From Lycocorax pyrrhopterus obiensis (Eukaryota > Chordata > Aves > Passeriformes > Paradisaeidae), in the NCBI GenBank assembly GCA_014706295.1, contig JACSVZ010000001.1, positions 116,695,111 to 116,759,110 on the forward strand: DNA of 64,000 nt. The letters are read 5' to 3'. The notes under the pieces were generated by a model, which saw only the letters and a list, made by a program, of their open reading frames with translations, ran no database searches and was not told the origin of the DNA. The position numbers and the translations under genes were made by a program. Below are positions 25,456-37,136 of this stretch, in pieces (within the stretch, counting starts at the first letter, position 1; the number at the start of each line of letters is the position of its first letter).

Positions 25456-26826
25456 TTTAGAAAAAAAAGTTTAAATTGCTATTAGCTATTTAGTCTGTAT
25501 TAGTTGTTTTCAGGGAAACGTGGTTTCGCATTTGTCTCAGAATTATTCGTATCTAAGAGAGCAGGAATTGAAGATCACTGACAAAAGGGTATATGCACAA
25601 TTAATAAGATAACAAGATAAATATTTTATTCTGTTTCCTCCTTTTAATCAGGCTACATACCTGGTGATAGAAACAGACCAATAGAGACAGAATTACTGAG
25701 TTTGAATAATAAATCCCACAATTGCTTATTGCTTTATCTCTGGTTGTTTGGGTGACTTCCTCCTGCTTTTTCAATTTTTATGAATAAGTTGTAAAACTCA
25801 TGGTATGTACTGGACTTCCGTAGAAACAAAAAATAGTATTTTGCATTTTCTAACCTATGCCAATGAAAAGTCTTTGACATTAGTAGCTAAAGCCATACTT
25901 TAGGTATATGTGGCTTGCCTTTGTGCAAGAGAATAGTTTCTGATTTATGTTTTTTGGAGGGTTTATTTTTTTTTGGTTGTAATTGCTCCATTAAAAATAT
26001 GTTTACTTAAACAAACCAAAGCATTTCCAGCCAAACTGGCAAATTCTGTATTTTATTACTATAATAGCCCACATTTTCAAACTTGGAGCCTCAAGTATCT
26101 TTTAAGGTATGCAACAATTTTTGATGTGCTGACCCAACTGATATTTTGATTTATATCAGTCTTCCCATCATTATATATATTTTATACATAAAGCCACTTA
26201 ATTAAGTCTTAAAATATAGAATAAAGAATCTAATTTTAAGAATAAACACACTTGTCCTTCAAGAGATTTGATTCAGGAGCAGATTCAGACCAGTCAGTAC
26301 TTGTAGATTTAATTCCAAAAGCATTGTATGGCTGAAATGTAAGTAATGAGAATTTTCAAAGTACCTTTCATTCCAGTTAGCATCAGAATGAGATTTTTTT
26401 TTTTTGTATCTTGGCCTTTTGAGCCAAAAAAAGTCTCAAATTTTCCCTGTTTCTTCATTGATTTTGCTGCCTATTACTGTGTTTCCTTTGTGTCTCTGTA
26501 ATTAAGTTATTTATTAATTCCTGTATCAGAACTCAGGAATAAGTCATGTTTGTGAGAAATAAGACAAGTCAAAGGTATCTGTGGAATGGCTGCTATGACT
26601 GTGTGTTGTTTGCAGAATATGGTTTAACCACTCCATATTTCCATGCCCTGGGGGATCTCAAGCTACGTGGAAGCTCATTTGCCACCACAGCTGGTTTTTT
26701 TTTTTTATTACTGTTTCCTGTTTACTGTGCTATATATAGAACATTTGATACATGAACATTTCCTGTTCTGTTAACAGTTCATACTAATTTAGCATTCCTT
26801 TATGAGCACGCATGTTGAAACCTGGG

Positions 26827-26870
26827 CTTCGGTTCAGCAAGGTATTTGAATATGCGTCTCAGCATGGGAA
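26827..26870 (+). repeat. Possible ancient amniote repeat fragment
   Basis: The stretch 'ttcagcaaggtatttgaatatgcgt' closely tracks, through transitions, the 'ttcagcaaagcacttaagcatgtgc' motif of an old interspersed repeat that I remember from reptile and bird genomes. I cannot name the family with certainty. A related-looking stretch ('cactaagcctgtgcttag') lies near 27788. Confidence 0.3.
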
Positions 26871-28649
26871 TCAAATAACCTCAGAGCTGAGCTACATTAA
26901 TTAATCAGGACAGATATAAAGCATAGGGGGAGTCAGAAATATGAGAATATCCTTTAAGTAAAAGAAAGATTAGGTTTGCATTGGAAGCTTCTGCACCTCA
27001 CGACAGTTTCTGCAGATTGTTGGCAGTCACTCAAAGCCTCTAAGAGCCAGCGAATTTTCAGTAATGGAATTTTACTTTGGAACACTTTACCTTAAATTAG
27101 CCATATCCCTATCAATAACAGTAAGCAATCTACAGGCAGGGCTCCAGACTCTTTGGCATATTTGAGAGCTACGTGCAATGCCTTCTTCTCACTTGCTATT
27201 GCTCTCTTGTGCTTGTTCAAATTCTGCATTGACTAAAACAAGTGAGACAGAACATTCTTATTTCATTAGCAGCAAATGGCCTGCAGGCAAAGCTCAAGCT
27301 GTAGCTTTAATGTATACAAAATGTGCATAAAGATGTTCAAAATCTCACTGTCTAAGTCCTGCTTTTTGACCTTATCTGTTGATTAATAATAAAAAAATCC
27401 CAAATATATTTTTATGGATACACCTCTTTTGGTCGGTGTCTAAAATAGAATGTCTGTGAAAATGTTCTTGCATAAACCCCACACATTCTTATTGATAGTA
27501 TAGCATAGATAGGTGTGTGTATGTATATAATTCTTTTGTTTCCGATGGGACATTTGGAGTCAGTATATAGAATTCTCATTTTCAAGCAACATCCAGTGAT
27601 AACTTTTAGAATTCATATATTTGAGATTATATAAAACTATATTACATTACAGAAAAGAACTTGAGATGCACTTTGGTAAAGCGTGTGCCTCATCAGTTGG
27701 CGACTTTCTGAGAAAAGCAGAGTCCATTGAATCACTTTAGATAGACTTAGGATGGAGAGAAGTCAATATTAAGACGTCCATTAATGAAACACTAAGCCTG
27801 TGCTTAGTTTTGAGCAAATACACATGTCCTACAAGCAAATAAACTTTTAGGTAATTGCAAAGTACCTACAAGTTACAAGCTACCTACACTTACAAGTTCT
27901 CTCTTTTTTTGTGAATCTCTTAAGAGGTATAATTAGCTCTTTACCTGGTTCCTTCAATTTTTTTCTTGACTTCTTACCCATGTTGAACTTCTGTGTCTGA
28001 TTATTGCTCCCTCACTTTCAGAGTCATCACTGGTAAAGACAGTAGGGATGATATTGATGTAGGATCTTTCCCGGTGTTTAAAATGCAACATTTTAAATGA
28101 AAACCTATGTTGTATTCAGCCATTTCTGTTTTTCTGAAGGTTTTTAAAGTTACTTTGTAGCCCTCTGAACATGGTGAGGTTTTGCTAGAAAGAAAGGATG
28201 AGTTGCAGTGGGCCTAAATCTACTCTGCATTATGCTAGGGAAGATTAACTAGAGTGTTTTAAGAGTAGTTTAAAGCCACCTCTGAATGCATCATGGTTTC
28301 TGTGAAGGTGAAACTAGAACTAGATTTTAAAAATTTCTGTGACTTTCCCAAATGGCTCATACAACCTGAGGCTGCTCATTATTTCATCTTATGTGGCCTG
28401 TTAATATGAGCATGCATTAACAGCAAGCAAACAGAAATCTCTCTTCTCCTCTCTCTGCTTTCTTTCTTGTTATTGAAGTTGGGGTTTATTTTTACCATTA
28501 TATAAAAAATAAATTAATCTTCCATATTCACAGATTAATCACCCACAACTGGGGTGTGTGGTTGCCGATTCCCAGAAAGCATGGGGGGCTTCTGGAGTGC
28601 CTTATGGATAAAGTCTTGTTCATGTTTCTGTCTTCCTCACGTAAATCAG

Positions 28650-28744
28650 GGAGCCAGCCCACCGCTCCATATCAAAAGGTCACTGCCAAAAAGAAAAGCA
28701 ACGACTCTCCTCTAGACTTGCTGGAAAGCATCCAGAAAGGCTGA
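28650..28744 (+). CDS. Weak candidate terminal exon, product unknown
   Basis: A pyrimidine-rich stretch ending 'cacgtaaatcag' precedes a frame encoding 'SQPTAPYQKVTAKKKSND' and then 'SPLDLLESIQKG' before TGA at 28742-28744. The segment is hydrophilic and gene-like but only 31 codons long. No partner exon or poly(A) signal is evident nearby. It could easily be chance. Confidence 0.15.
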
Positions 28745-30224
28745 AATGAGTGATGAAATTAGCAGCCTGGTAACTGAGACTATTTCTCTCAATATTGCAT
28801 TTCTCAGTTTTAATTAAATGCTTTTACTTTCTTCTACCTTACACTCATTTTCTCTCCCTGCTTAATTTGTTGGCTTCTCCCACATGGGAAGCAGTATCTG
28901 TGTGTTACATTCTGGGGCCTGAGGTGACTTGTGTGGCAGTTCAGCCTCATTTCAAGTTCTGATGATTTTCTGTATGTGTGCTAATCATTATGAATTGGTA
29001 CAGATACCAAAATAATCTGTACCCAGTGCAATAACTCATCCTAAACCATATCCAGTCTGCTTTATGAATTTATACCTAGAACAAATAACTTTTCCATTGT
29101 TCCATCAAAATTATATAAATATTAGGGTTTAGGGGCAGGAGGGAGAAAAGGATGATTTCTTATATTTTGTTTCCTTTGATAAAAATACTAAATGGAGTAT
29201 TTCTTCCTGCTCCCCTGCAGGGGATTCTAATTGAGTGGCAGTTTTGAAGTCTGCTATGGACTGCAGACATGAATTTATGGCTTGAATTCATCACTTGAAA
29301 GACTGCTTTGACAGTAATGGTAAATGTCACCACGTGCCTTGAATAAACAGTACTTAGTGCTCGAGGAACATGAGGTTGCTGAACATTGGCTTTTAAACAT
29401 TTTGAAAGAATTTGGCATTTATTTCTCATGTTACTGCATCTCAATAAATATTTTCAAGTCAGCCACAGAGAGATAAGTGGATGAGCAAGATCTGAGGTCA
29501 CACAAAATTAGTTGCAACTAAGGAAAACAAAGTGTTTTTTCCCAAAATCTGGAGTGTTTAATAAGTTTAGATCAGTTATGTCAGTCATAAATCTCTGGAA
29601 GAAGTTTGCAAATTGTTATAGTGATGGTTTAGGATATGTGTCCTAATGAGAAATGAAGCTCCATGTTTTTCAACATCCACCAAAAAAATTGATTTTTATC
29701 AGTTTTCAAGTCCTATGAAAATCCAATATCTTTAAGTCACAAGGATATAAAAGAAATTTAATTTTCTAGCACTATTTATATGTTTTTAGAACAGGGTTGG
29801 GATTTTTAGGTTTACTAATATAGCTTTGCTTATAATTAACTCTGTAACCAAGAAAAAAATCACCGAAGAAAATTCCACCAAAAACCCAATGAATTTTTTT
29901 TTCCCAGCAAGTGAATAATTCATGAATATTGTATTTAGAAATTCAGTTTCCACCCTTTCACTACCAAAAGCTAAAAGCAGTTGGGCTGCTGCCGCCTGAG
30001 CCTGCTGTTGGTGAATGATAGGGATCTTAGAAGTTCCATAAAATAACTCTGTAGGAAAGCACCTAATGTAATGCTAATTAAGCACTTAACTGCTCTGCAA
30101 TCTGTACATTTTTACATGATTTTTCACTATCCCACGTATTTACCAGAATCAAAGACAAAATCTAAAGCAAAACCAGAACTGTTAATATGTTTATTTACCA
30201 TGTTACATCATTTTGGGGATGGTC

Positions 30225-30435
30225 ATAAACCACTGGAACAGATTGTTCAGAAAAATTGAATTGTCCATTGACTGAATCTTTGAATCCAGGCCAGATGCCA
30301 TTCTGGAAAAAACCTGCTACGCAAAAGGAAGATCTCAAGCTCAAATCAGGTAGCGCTTCAGGAATGTTTCTGAGTTGTGTTAAACAAGAGTTGGACTAAC
30401 TGAGCTCACAGTCCCCTTGGATTTAAAAATCTAAA
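30225..30435 (+). mobile_element. Ancient CR1/L3-like 3' end
   Basis: The order of short motifs fits the 3' UTR of old amniote CR1/L3 elements: 'cactggaacagattgttcag', then 'aggccagatgccattctgg', then 'gagttggactaactgagctc', then 'cagtccccttggatttaaaaatcta'. Similarity is diffuse and there is no coding capacity. I rely on remembered family structure, so the subfamily is not assigned. Confidence 0.55.
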
Positions 30436-30709
30436 CCCCAGGATTAATTTATTCCCATCTAGACATCAACACTGCAGAATTCCATGCTGAAGATGGTTGT
30501 CCAGGATACCTTTATAACTTGAGAAATGAATAAACACCTCTAGGTCATGATTCATCTCACCCTAATGTAGACATCTGAAACGGTGCTTATTTTTCTCCAC
30601 CAAGGTGTCTAGACAGGTGGTTCAGCCATACGTGGTGTATTATATACATCTGAACTGAGGCAAAATGAAATGAAACCATAAATCCAGATGTCTTGTCCGT
30701 ACAGCAGAT

Positions 30710-30792
30710 ATTCTATACACACACACCATGGTATATATACAACCTCAATGTATGTATGTGTGTGTGTGTATATACATATATATATATTTATG
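30710..30792 (+). repeat. Compound CA / TG / TA dinucleotide repeat
   Basis: A short CACACACAC run is followed by a TATG/TGTG run and then TATATATATA. The Y/C-rich open frames of 60-83 codons on both strands here are translations of simple sequence. Confidence 0.93.
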
Positions 30793-33005
30793 CAGTATGT
30801 ATGTGTATTTCTCCTGGTGCTTCCAGGGAAAGCAGGCAGTTTCCAGGCCACTGGAATCCTTGTGATAACCCGTGCTCACCAAAAATCCTGTAGAACTAAC
30901 CTGGGACTTTGGGTGAAAGGAGGTTTTTCTGGATGCTAGATGGCAGCATTGCACTTCCTAAACACCTCAGGCAGTGGAAAATAGTGACACTGACAGCACT
31001 CCGAAGATCTGAAGAGCAGAATGCTGTCAGTAATGAAAGTTCAGATAGCCTAAATAGTAATATAATTAAAATATTGTGTTTATGAAGGGGTTGCCTGGAA
31101 CAGAAGGTGCATTGTACTTTCTTCTTTACTGCTTACGTGAGTTAACAGCTGAGAACAGCACTGCTCATGTTTTATATTTACATTATTAATCTTTGGGACT
31201 AGGCCCTTGATATGTCACTTTCTTGTGATTTATAGCACTCAGGAGAAGCAGTGATTTTGCAAGGGGGGTGGGTGAACCTTATCCCCCTGACACAGGGATT
31301 TAAATCTTGCATTAGTTTATCACAGCTGAATGAGACAGACTTGGTTGTCTCAGTTCAGGTGATAGTGGATGAGCACCCACCTCACCGAGTTCTTGATCCA
31401 GAAAAGTGACTTCATTAAGGAAGCTGACCCTGAAAAAGAACCTGAGTTCTGCAGTGGGCCTGATTTGCCTAATCCCCAAGTGGTGGGACTCAGGCAGTCA
31501 TGGGACCCTCTGCCACCGGTTTCCAAACTGTGAAGGAAAGTAGTGGTGGAAAAGGAGAATTCAAGCAAAAGAAACAGATTTTGGCACAGTTGGGAATAGA
31601 AGAAAGAGCTGGTTGATAGCTTGGGGGTAGACGACTCAGTGTGAGGGCATTCTCTAGCTGGAGACTGGTGCTAAAGGATAGTTTTGGACTCAGATCCCAG
31701 CCCCAGGCACTGGGAAGCTGCACATCTGCCTAAACTAACAAAAGGGAGAGTTCAAAAGGAGCTGAGAGATGCCAAGAGGGTAGGAAATCAATGGAAGATC
31801 AAAGTCTCCGGATGGATGGAGGCTGAAGTGGTTGCTTTGAAAGAGGACGTAGTGGGGGAGTTGCTGTATGTATCTATCAGATTTTGTTGCAGTAATCTTG
31901 AGGGGATGTACTCTGACAAAAGGTTGAGAGGTGAACCGTGCCTGTCCTGCAGAGAGCAGAAGTTCTCTTGCTGGAGCACAAGGAGGAGTGCCTGGGATGC
32001 TGATGTCAGAAGGATGAGGAAACAGAGACAGCAATCAGGCTTAGCAGTCTGATTTCCATGGGAATGGTGCTTCCTCTGAACATTCAGTTGAAAAATGTGA
32101 GGGGGGTCATAACTCCTTTGGATTAAAGTACAAGAGAACTGATTCTATACAATCTTGGGAGCTTTTATTTGTGTGTGTAATGAATTGATTTCTGCTGCAG
32201 GGTTTTTTTCAAGGGTTTGTTGTCTATTGTGTCAGCACACATAGGTAAACATAGACTTCAGCTGTAAGTAACAGTCAACATACATAAAATAGATAAATAC
32301 ATACAAAACAGATAAAAAATACAAAAACCTACATGAATACAGGTTATTTTTGTAAGAACAAGACTGTAAAATCAAGCCTAAATGTCAAATGTGTTCTAGA
32401 GCTCAGTCATTCACCGTGACTACTCCAGAGAGAGTTACTTGTGTTATTAAAGTCAGACTCTAATCCTGTGACTGGAATGATGTTTCTGTAACCAGCTCTG
32501 CTATAAATCATTAGGGAATTAAACCTGTAGCCTGACTGGAAAATTGATATTCTGTTTGTCATCAGGTTTAGCATCAAATAAGACTTGATCAGATTTTTTT
32601 TTACAGTTATTGCAGTAGGTTTATAAGGTAAAACTGCATGTAATTCTTGTGCAGATCTCGCTTTTGGAATGGTTTAATCTCTGATGGCGTCAAGTGATCA
32701 AACTGGTCATACATTGTTTGGTCTGGCTTTATTTTTGTTTTTCTTTTTCCCTTACCATGGAATATTTTGACATTTGTTGAAACTCTCAAACTTCCAACTT
32801 TCCATTTGGAAGTTAATTGAAGCAACGTAGTTTATTTTCAGTAGAAACTGAATTTAAGTATGTCAGACTGATGTTTCAGGGCTGCTCTGATGCCTTCTAG
32901 GACTTACCCTGCTGATAACCTCCTCTCTCACTCTTCATTTGAGCAAAGCCATGCTGAAGTCTCTGGAGTTCCTGGGATTCATGTCCTTCCTGTTGTAGGA
33001 ATTAC
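30793..33005. other. Unique sequence with a purine-rich block
   Basis: 31560-32050 is rich in A and G on the plus strand and open in one frame for 122 codons (31684-32052), without a recognisable domain. The remainder is AT-rich and includes an ATACA-like low-complexity tract. Confidence 0.5.
32279..32345 (+). repeat. Degenerate A-rich (ATACA/ATAAA) tract
   Basis: Imperfect short units such as 'catacata', 'gataaatacatac' and 'agataaaaaatac'. Low-complexity A-rich DNA. Confidence 0.7.
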
Positions 33006-33213
33006 AGAATAGAATTCCAGAATAGTTTGGGTTGAAAGGGACCTTAGAAATTGATTCCACCCCCTGCCATGGGCAGGGTCACCTTCCACTATCTCAGGTT
33101 TCTCCAAGCCCTGTCCAACTTGGCCTTGAACACTTCCAGGGATCCACAACTTCTCTGGGCAACCTGTGGCAGTGCATTACCACCCTCACAGGGAAGAATT
33201 TCTTTCTAAATGA
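33006..33213 (-). mobile_element. CR1 fragment with 3' end, reverse orientation
   Basis: It begins with the reverse complement of the CR1 3' terminus ('ccagaatagtttgggttgaaagggacctta') and runs through 'ccctgccatgggcagggtcaccttccac' and 'gccttgaacacttccagggatcc' to 'accctcacagggaagaatttctttct'. It is 5'-truncated, the usual result of incomplete reverse transcription. An open frame of 73 codons on the plus strand lies inside it and is a shadow. Confidence 0.95.
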
Positions 33214-33420
33214 ATACTGTGTGTTTTGTTTCAGGGACAGCTATGATTACTGAAGAATTCAATTTAAAAGCCCCACACTTTTCCTTTAAATCAGATCTGT
33301 CACATGGTTAGTATTGATTAATCCTCCACCACAGGCCCTGAAATAGATACATCTCTAACATGGCTCATGTATTTCTAACAGAGTCCAAACACACAGCAAT
33401 TATCTCTTGGGTTCTATGCA

Positions 33421-33650
33421 GGGAGAATATCAGAAAACACATTTTTATTGTGAGGTGGACCCAGCAGTAGCACAGGTTGCTGAAGTACATTGTGGAGCCT
33501 CCCTCCTTGGAGGTATTAAAAAGCTGTCTGGACATGGTCATGGGCAGCCTGCTCTAGGTGACTCTGCTTGAGCACGACAGTCAGAAAAGGAAACTCCAGA
33601 GGTCCCTTTGAACCTCAGCCAATCCCTGACTCTGTTATCCCTATGTAAGG
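33421..33650 (+). mobile_element. Old CR1 fragment with 3' region
   Basis: The forward sequence follows a different, older CR1 subfamily. It has 'acaggttgctgaagtacattgtggagcctccctccttggaggtatt', then 'agctgtctggacatggtcatgggcagcctgctctaggtgac', then 'ccagaggtccctttgaacctcagcc'. It is diverged and 5'-truncated. Its 5' side faces the reverse-oriented CR1 about 200 bp upstream. Confidence 0.85.
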
Positions 33651-35983
33651 ATAGTTCAGGGAGGGAAAAGTTTAATAGGCAAAGCAGGAGCTGTGCACTC
33701 AAGGAAAGCAAAGTAATAAATTCGTTCACCACTTCAGCACCAATCCAAAACTCAGCCCCGTACAAGATCTTTTGAAGAAAATTGATTCTACCCCAGCCAA
33801 AACCAGCACAAAGGGATAATGGGAAATAATTCATATTTCATTAGCCTTTTTGAGTATTCTGATCATTTTCTGATAGTAAAACCTAGCTAGCAAAGTAGTG
33901 CAATAACCCCTAGTGATATGAAGTACAGAACTATGGGGTGTTTGCTAACAGCAATGAAAGCCAATTTTACCAATTGGATAAATTAAAGATGAACTGTCTT
34001 GGGACCTCTGCAGGAGAATGACTATCAGTGGACTTTCCAATGCTAAGACAGTTTCTCCAAGATTTCTAAGGCGTACCCAAATCCTGTGACTCTTTTGTTT
34101 CCCTATAAACACTACTTTCCGTCTGGGATTTTATTTTTGGTGAAGGGAGAAAAGTTGTCTAAATGTTTTCTCTGCCTTCCCCCACGATTCTTCTTTTCCT
34201 TTCAAGAAATCAATAGCATGACTCATTTCCCACCCTGTGACTTGTTCCCTTGGGCTAAAGCTCCAGGAGCCTGGCCAGTGTGTCCTACAGCTTCCTCCCA
34301 ACCTGCTTGCTCAGGTTTCCTCCTCATAGGAGGTGGACAGGGTGAGCAAATCTTTCTCACTGTGATAGGGACAGGGATGAGATCAGAGCCTGAGCATGGG
34401 CAGGGAATTTGTCAAACACTCTGGATCCACAGCTGGATCCTGACATGTTCAGTCCCTTCTTCCTGCAATAGTTCAGAGCTTGTATTTCTGTGGACAATTC
34501 CTCTATTCCTATGCTGACACTTAGGTCAGAAAAGTCCATTTTTTGTGTTCTTGATCACCACAGGCAACAAGATGACTCCCAATGCTGTCCCTCTCTGATA
34601 GCATGATATCAGCAGATACAGCTGTAACACAATTCAGAATTAAACGAGGATGTACCATTGCTAATTTGTCAACTGTCAGCACCTTATTTTGTTATTCTGT
34701 TTACTTTGAGAGGTATGCCTTTGGGATATTTTTGACACAGGAAGTCTTGACTGTTGTTTAATAAAAATCTTAGTGGTCTTTAAAGTATGAAGAATTCCTT
34801 ACCCTGAGCTAAGTTTCTGGTGAGGGGCAAATACAAGAGACCATTTCCAGTTTTTGACAAAAATTTTGTTTGGTGTTCAGAAAATCTAGAGTGTGGTTCC
34901 ACTGTTCTCTCCCCAGAACCCTGTTTTCCTTTAATTAGAAAAAGCATTATTTTTATTCTATTCTATAAAACACCTGTCACAGTATCATTTTAATCAGACA
35001 TTAAAAACCAAAATTAAATGAGACTGGAGTATTCTTTCCACTCTCTCTCTCTCCCCCCACCCAACACGTTTTCTGGCAAATAAGACTTCATGTGTGGCTT
35101 CAGTGTGACTTGTATTAAAACGATGCAATGATGATGTATGGTACTGACCCCTGACTATTTTATTTTCACTGCTAGAGTGCCCTATTATCTAATTAAATTT
35201 TTTTAATCTATTGAGATTGCAATTTCAGCAAAGACAACCACACAATCATATTTCTACTGCATCTTGTGCCAATATCCTGATTTTGGCAGTGCAAATGTTT
35301 AATAAAATATTACTTATACTCATTTCAACCATCTTCCGAACTTTTGGGTTTTGTTTTCTTGTTTGAGAAGAGTGAGGTACTTAAATCCTGAGCTTTGCAT
35401 TTTATTTTAACGTATTTGTTCAATGTTTTTCCCCGGCTAGAAGGATGTTCTGAATTAAAATTTGGGTACTAGTTGATACCTGGTTCATTGTGGATGTTTT
35501 GATTTTTTTTTTTTTCATTTTTTTCCCTCTCTCATATTGCACTCCTGGGGATGTTTCTCTCCATACATGTCTGTAATGCCTGCCCCGACGCACCAGAAGA
35601 GGGCAGTTGGAATAAGCTCATTGCTAAACCATATGGAACACGTTCTGGAAAAACACTAACCCGGGGAAAATGCAGCTGTGGAGCACAAGCCCTACCTGAG
35701 GCCAATTGTGCTTTGTGTACAGACTGTACAAACTGGGAGAGAGCACACAACACAGGGGATGGAGAGCTGGATTAGCACCTCCTTCAAGTCTCCAGGCAGA
35801 TGTTGAGCTCCGTGTACCCTGTCAGCTCTGTACCAGGTCATGACCAGTAACGGGATGAGGCCTTACTGGAGCCAAATGTGCTGAAAACAAAGTCAACTTA
35901 ATAGGTGCTGAAGCAAGGAGGCAGGAGAAACAGTTTAGCCAAGTTTGACTTTTCAGGATAATCACTCAGAGAAGACTTCAAGC
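33651..35983. other. Unique sequence between CR1 copies
   Basis: Contains a CT tract. A Cys-containing frame at 35551-35775 is noted as a finding. The 143-codon frame at 34086-34517 has no domain. Confidence 0.55.
35040..35060 (+). repeat. (CT)n / C-rich tract
   Basis: A short run of CT repeats runs into a C-rich stretch; a short homopyrimidine tract. Confidence 0.8.
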
Positions 35984-36571
35984 TTCACAGAAGCGTGGCC
36001 AGCAGGTTGAGGGAGGTGATTTTACCCCTCTGCTCCACTCTGGGGTGAGACCCCACCTGCAGAGCTGCATCCAGCTCTGGGGTCCCAGCACAGGAAGGAC
36101 ATGGAGCTGCTGGAGCGAGTCCAGAGGATGGCCATGAAAAGGATTGAGGAATGCAGGGAGGGAGCACATCTCCTATGAGGAAAGGCTACGAAAATTGGTA
36201 TTGTTCAGCCTGGAAAAGAGAAGATTTAGGGTGACCTAATTGTGGCTTTTGAGTACCTGGAGGGAGACTACAAGCAAATGAGGAGAGACTACTGACAAGG
36301 ACATGTAGTGATAGGACAAGGGAGAATGGCTTCCCACTGAAAGAGAGAACATTTGGATTAGATATTAGGAAGGAATTCTTCCACCCTCACCCTGTGAGGG
36401 TGGTGAGGCCCTAGCACAAGTTACCCAGAGAAGCTGTGGCTGCCCCGTGCCTAGAAGTGTCCAAGGCCAGGCTGGATGGGGCTTGGTCTCATGGAGAGGT
36501 GTCTGGCAGGGTGTGGGACTGGATGATCTTTAAGGTCCTTCCCAAACCAAGCCATTCCACAATTCTATGAC
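35984..36571 (+). mobile_element. CR1 fragment (ORF2 C-terminal region plus complete 3' end)
   Basis: It starts at 'aagcgtggccagcaggttgagggaggtgattttacccc', in the C-terminal ORF2 region. It continues through 'ccacctgcagagctgcatccagctctgggg' and 'gttcagcctggaaaagagaag', and ends with 'ggtccttcccaaaccaagccattccacaattctatgac'. Frameshifts and stops prevent a continuous frame. The minus-strand frames of about 60 codons inside it are shadows. Confidence 0.95.
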
Positions 36572-36720
36572 ATATATTGAGCATTGCTGCAACTCACTTA
36601 CGGCTGCAAGGCTGCCAGACTGGTGCAGCAAGGTCGGTAAGGGAACAGGGAGTCCTTCAAAATAAAGCATGACTGCCATTGTAGGCTGGTGTTTTAGAAT
36701 AGGGCAAACAAAATATATGA

Positions 36721-37136
36721 AGGGTCTGGAGGGGAAGGATTATGAGGAGCAGCTGAGGTCACTTGGCCTGTTCAGGCTGGAGGAGACTGAGGGAAGGCCT
36801 CGTAGTCTTCAACATCTTCATGAGGGAAAGAGGAGAGGCAGGCTCTGATCTCTGCTCTCTGGTAACCAGTGACAGCACCTGAGGGAACGGCTGGAGCTGT
36901 GCCAGGGCAGGTTTAGGTTGGATATCAGGGAAAGGTTCTTCCCCCATAGGGTGCTGGGCACTGAACAGCATCCCCAGGGAAGGGTCACAGCACCAGCCTG
37001 ACAGAGATCGAAAAGCGTTTGGACAATGCTCTCAGGCGCAGGGTGTGGCTCTTGGGGTGCCCTGTGCAGGGCCAGCAGTTGGACTCGATGATCCTGATGG
37101 GTCCCTTCCAACTCAGCATATTCTGTGATTCTGTGA
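36721..37136 (+). mobile_element. CR1 fragment, second subfamily, complete 3' end
   Basis: It reads 'gaggagcagctgaggtcacttggcctgttcaggctggaggagactgaggg', then 'gagaggcaggctctgatctctgctctctgg', then 'cgtttggacaatgctctcaggcgcaggg'. It ends 'gatgggtcccttccaactcagcatattctgtgattctgtg'. This subfamily differs from the copy 150 bp upstream, so the pair arose by independent insertions. The 144-codon minus-strand frame overlapping it is a shadow. Confidence 0.95.

Larger units (their letters stand above)
25456..30224. other. AT-rich unique sequence, possibly with conserved non-coding elements
   Basis: No lineage-specific repeat is seen over almost 5 kb, apart from a possible old repeat motif near 26.83 kb. 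The block contains many TAAT/ATTA cores typical of homeodomain sites, which are also common by chance in AT-rich DNA. Confidence 0.5.

Noticed and set aside
28997..29023. Perfect inverted repeat, 9-base arms (GGTACAGAT / ATCTGTACC) with a 9-base loop
   Set aside because: Several repeats of this size are expected by chance in 64 kb, and the half-site spacing does not match a steroid receptor element.
30688..30954. Overlapping Tyr/Cys-rich frames on both strands
   Set aside because: They are translations of the TG/TA/CA microsatellite.
32789..32814. Hairpin with 9-base arms (AACTTCCAA / TTGGAAGTT)
   Set aside because: The stem does not extend beyond 9 pairs, too short for a microRNA precursor.
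34086..34517. 143-codon plus-strand frame
   Set aside because: Hydrophobic and Cys/Phe-rich without a domain; no supporting splice sites or codon bias seen.
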